Shown: positions 14,339 to 15,508 of the stretch, one piece after another | How the letters are laid out: each line of letters begins with the position of its first letter | How positions within the stretch are numbered: the stretch's first letter is position 1 | DNA from: Sulfuricella sp. | GTDB lineage: Bacteria > Pseudomonadota > Gammaproteobacteria > Burkholderiales > Sulfuricellaceae | Length of the DNA: 15,508 nucleotides | Direction of reading: 5' to 3' | NCBI GenBank assembly: GCA_030696235.1 | Contig: JAUYSN010000486.1 | Span: 1 to 15,508 of the forward strand | Made by a program: the position numbers and the translations under genes | Notes under the pieces: generated by a model | Told to the model about the DNA's origin: nothing | The model's input: only the letters and a program-made list of their open reading frames with translations | The model's database searches: none

Positions 14339-15070
14339 ATGCCCAAACTCTCTCTCATCGTATCCGAAGCCGAACGCCTGATCGGGCGCTTGCCCGAGCC
14401 GAAGCAACGTGTGCTGCAACAGGCGTTGACCGATTTGTGCGAAGCCCATTGGCGCGAGATGCGCGGGCCGGAGCCGGCAACAACGCTGGCGCATGTGCTG
14501 TGGTCGGTGACGCCGCCGCTTGCCGATCTATTTGCTGACTTGTACGCGGCGGTCGACCCACGACTCGATCATGTTTTGCAAGGGCACAAGCCAGCGCTGG
14601 GGTTGGCATTGCTCGTGCTGGCGGAAATCTGGCGCGGCGATGCCGAAGGCGCGCGTCTCGCGCATGAGCCTATGATGGTATTCGAGTCAGCAGAAGTGGG
14701 GGCGCATTACGCGGAGCGCATCGCCGCAGCGCTCCGCGGCCAGTTAGAGGCACTGCCTGTGCATCGACATACCTCAAGCCCGCCATTGTGGAAAGCGCTC
14801 GCTGTTATTGCGGCACATACCGGGCGCTGCGATCTCAAGGCGATCATCCAAGTGATCGGGCTCCTGGTTGCTGCACCGCCCCCTTTGGGCCAGCCTTCGG
14901 ACGAAGCGCTTGAACGACTGAGCAACGAGCTGTGCGATTTGGGTATTCGCTTCCTGGGCATCGACGACAATCATATCCGCTACGAGCAGCATGATCATGA
15001 GCACAAACCCTTAAGCGTCAGGCAACTGGGTGACATACTGGTCGAGATTAGGCAAGCGCGGCTTGCCTAG
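14339..15070 (+). CDS. Unrecognised protein, mostly helical
   Basis: I do not recognise this 243-aa protein. It starts MPKLSLIVSEAERLIGRLPE and appears largely alpha-helical. It has alternating acidic and basic residues, a hydrophobic stretch LALLVLAEIW (94-103), a second hydrophobic region IIQVIGLLVAAPPP around 164-177, and a His/Asp/Glu-rich patch YEQHDHEHKP (215-224) near the C-terminus. No signal peptide, P-loop, helix-turn-helix or transposase triad is visible. Codon usage looks like that of its GC-rich neighbours and no antisense reading is more convincing. It stands alone between inverted repeats at 14243 and 15274, and converges with the radical SAM gene. A function cannot be offered. 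Confidence 0.65.
   Translation: MPKLSLIVSEAERLIGRLPEPKQRVLQQALTDLCEAHWREMRGPEPATTLAHVLWSVTPPLADLFADLYAAVDPRLDHVLQGHKPALGLALLVLAEIWRGDAEGARLAHEPMMVFESAEVGAHYAERIAAALRGQLEALPVHRHTSSPPLWKALAVIAAHTGRCDLKAIIQVIGLLVAAPPPLGQPSDEALERLSNELCDLGIRFLGIDDNHIRYEQHDHEHKPLSVRQLGDILVEIRQARLA
15049..15069. repeat. Perfect hairpin overlapping the end of the unrecognised gene
   Basis: TAGGCAAGC (15049-15057) and GCTTGCCTA (15061-15069) form a perfect 9-bp stem with a GCG loop. It includes the last codons and most of the TAG stop (15068-15070). No T run follows. It could stabilise or terminate the transcript. Confidence 0.6.
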
Positions 15071-15135
15071 AAGCCTGTCGAGGTGCCGCTGCAACGGAAA
15101 TTGTCATCAACATCAAAGTTCTCGTGACCCCAAAA

Positions 15136-15261
15136 TTCCCGCGCTGGCCGGGAACACCGCTCTTGGTCGTATCCGGCTATTCACTCCAAAGCGGGATCCG
15201 ATATCCACGTTTCGTTTCAACACTGAGGGTCATGGAATCCAGTGCCGACTAATCCGGCACT
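15136..15261. repeat. Cluster of short palindromes in the convergent intergenic region
   Basis: The 233-bp gap 15071-15303 holds no gene but has several hairpins. TTCCCG/CGGGAA (15136-15141 and 15149-15154, 7-nt loop) resembles the TTCCCGCG-type dispersed repeats common in proteobacterial genomes. AGTGCCG/CGGCACT (15241-15247 and 15255-15261) is perfect over 7 bp. CACTG/CAGTG (15221-15225 and 15240-15244) overlaps it and would compete with it. Together they look like a REP or BIME-like unit that could end transcription from both sides. Confidence 0.5.
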
Positions 15262-15273
15262 TCCCACACTAAG

Positions 15274-15289
15274 TTCAAAAACAGCTTCT
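15274..15289 (-). repeat. Right inverted repeat flanking the orphan-gene segment
   Basis: TTCAAAAACAGCTTCT is the partner of 14243-14257 and matches at 15 positions with one extra base. It lies 14 nt beyond the stop codon of the minus-strand radical SAM gene (15304-15306). The two repeats enclose 1047 bp with one gene and no transposase. Confidence 0.6.
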
Positions 15290-15303
15290 TAGACTTTCTT
15301 GGC

Positions 15304-15508
15304 TCAGAGCCAGCGCAGGCTGCCGGGCTTATCCAGCCGCCGTAGACCGTAGCGTTCCGCCAGCGCCAGAGCTTGCCGGTATTCTTCCGCGGTGATCGGG
15401 CGGTCGAGGGGTGGGCATTCGTAGGCGCGGTAGCAGGGATAGTACTGATCCATGAGGTTGAGATAGGTGTTCGGGGAGATTTCGCGGGCAAGAAACGCCA
15501 GCACCTTC
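15304..15508 (-). CDS. PflA-like radical SAM protein, C-terminal part (5' end outside window)
   Basis: Only the last 67 codons are in the window. The segments YLNLMDQYYPCYRAYECPPL and RPITAEEYRQALALAERYGL are typical of the C-terminus of COG1313 proteins, radical SAM enzymes annotated as putative pyruvate formate-lyase activating enzyme homologues. The iron-sulfur CxxxCxxC motif would be upstream and is not seen. The substrate of this family is not established. It converges with the unrecognised gene at 14339. Confidence 0.75.
   Translation of the reverse strand, partial: KVLAFLAREISPNTYLNLMDQYYPCYRAYECPPLDRPITAEEYRQALALAERYGLRRLDKPGSLRWL

Noticed and set aside
12886..14358. 490-aa open frame on the minus strand opposite the phosphodiesterase gene
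   Set aside because: The + strand product has a full set of alkaline-phosphatase-superfamily metal ligands in order. The minus frame shows no family motif and is explained by GC-rich codon use.
10379..15508. Defence system, prophage or CRISPR locus in the accessory half
   Set aside because: No repeats with spacers, nuclease-helicase pair, integrase, toxin-antitoxin pair or phage structural gene could be seen. The genes are ordinary enzyme families plus one unknown.

Overview
The window reads as the chromosome of a betaproteobacterium, probably of the Nitrosomonadales type (Sulfuricella or Gallionella relatives). This is inferred from gene order and from how the proteins look, not from a database search. 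Positions 1-10378 carry a conserved housekeeping block on the + strand: the end of fabH, then fabD, fabG, acpP, fabF, pabB, pabC, mltG, tmk, holB, pilZ, tatD and a small exported ankyrin-repeat gene. The order matches the enterobacterial and pseudomonad fab-pabC-mltG-tmk-holB-(pilZ)-tatD cluster, with pabB added between fabF and pabC. Genes abut or overlap by 4-17 nt, so much of the block is probably co-transcribed and translationally coupled. An extra promoter probably sits in front of acpP.

The block covers initiation and elongation of type II fatty acid synthesis (FabH, FabD, FabG, ACP, FabF), the two chorismate-to-p-aminobenzoate steps of folate synthesis (PabB, PabC), termination of peptidoglycan glycan strands (MltG), dTDP supply (Tmk), the clamp-loader delta-prime subunit (HolB), type IV pilus assembly (PilZ) and a TatD-family nuclease. 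The most striking feature is a 169-bp palindromic element with 22-bp terminal inverted repeats inserted in frame near the 3' end of pabC. It adds about 55 codons without breaking the gene.

After an AT-rich hairpin at 10408-10440 the character changes. A CapA-like metallophosphatase gene lies on the minus strand. Divergent from it is the 5' stub (32 codons, with ribosome binding site and probable promoter) of a fructose-1,6-bisphosphate aldolase/phosphatase gene. Then comes a tight + strand set: endonuclease III (nth), a THEP1-type NTPase and an alkaline-phosphatase-superfamily phosphodiesterase. Several of these families are best known from archaea or deep-branching bacteria, which suggests an accessory, transfer-prone segment.

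The last part (14243-15289) holds one unrecognised 243-aa gene bounded by 15-16-bp inverted repeats. A cluster of small palindromes follows it, and the window ends in the 3' end of a minus-strand radical SAM gene of the PflA-like COG1313 type. No tRNA, rRNA, CRISPR array, transposase or replication origin was seen. No gene-free stretch exceeds about 235 bp.
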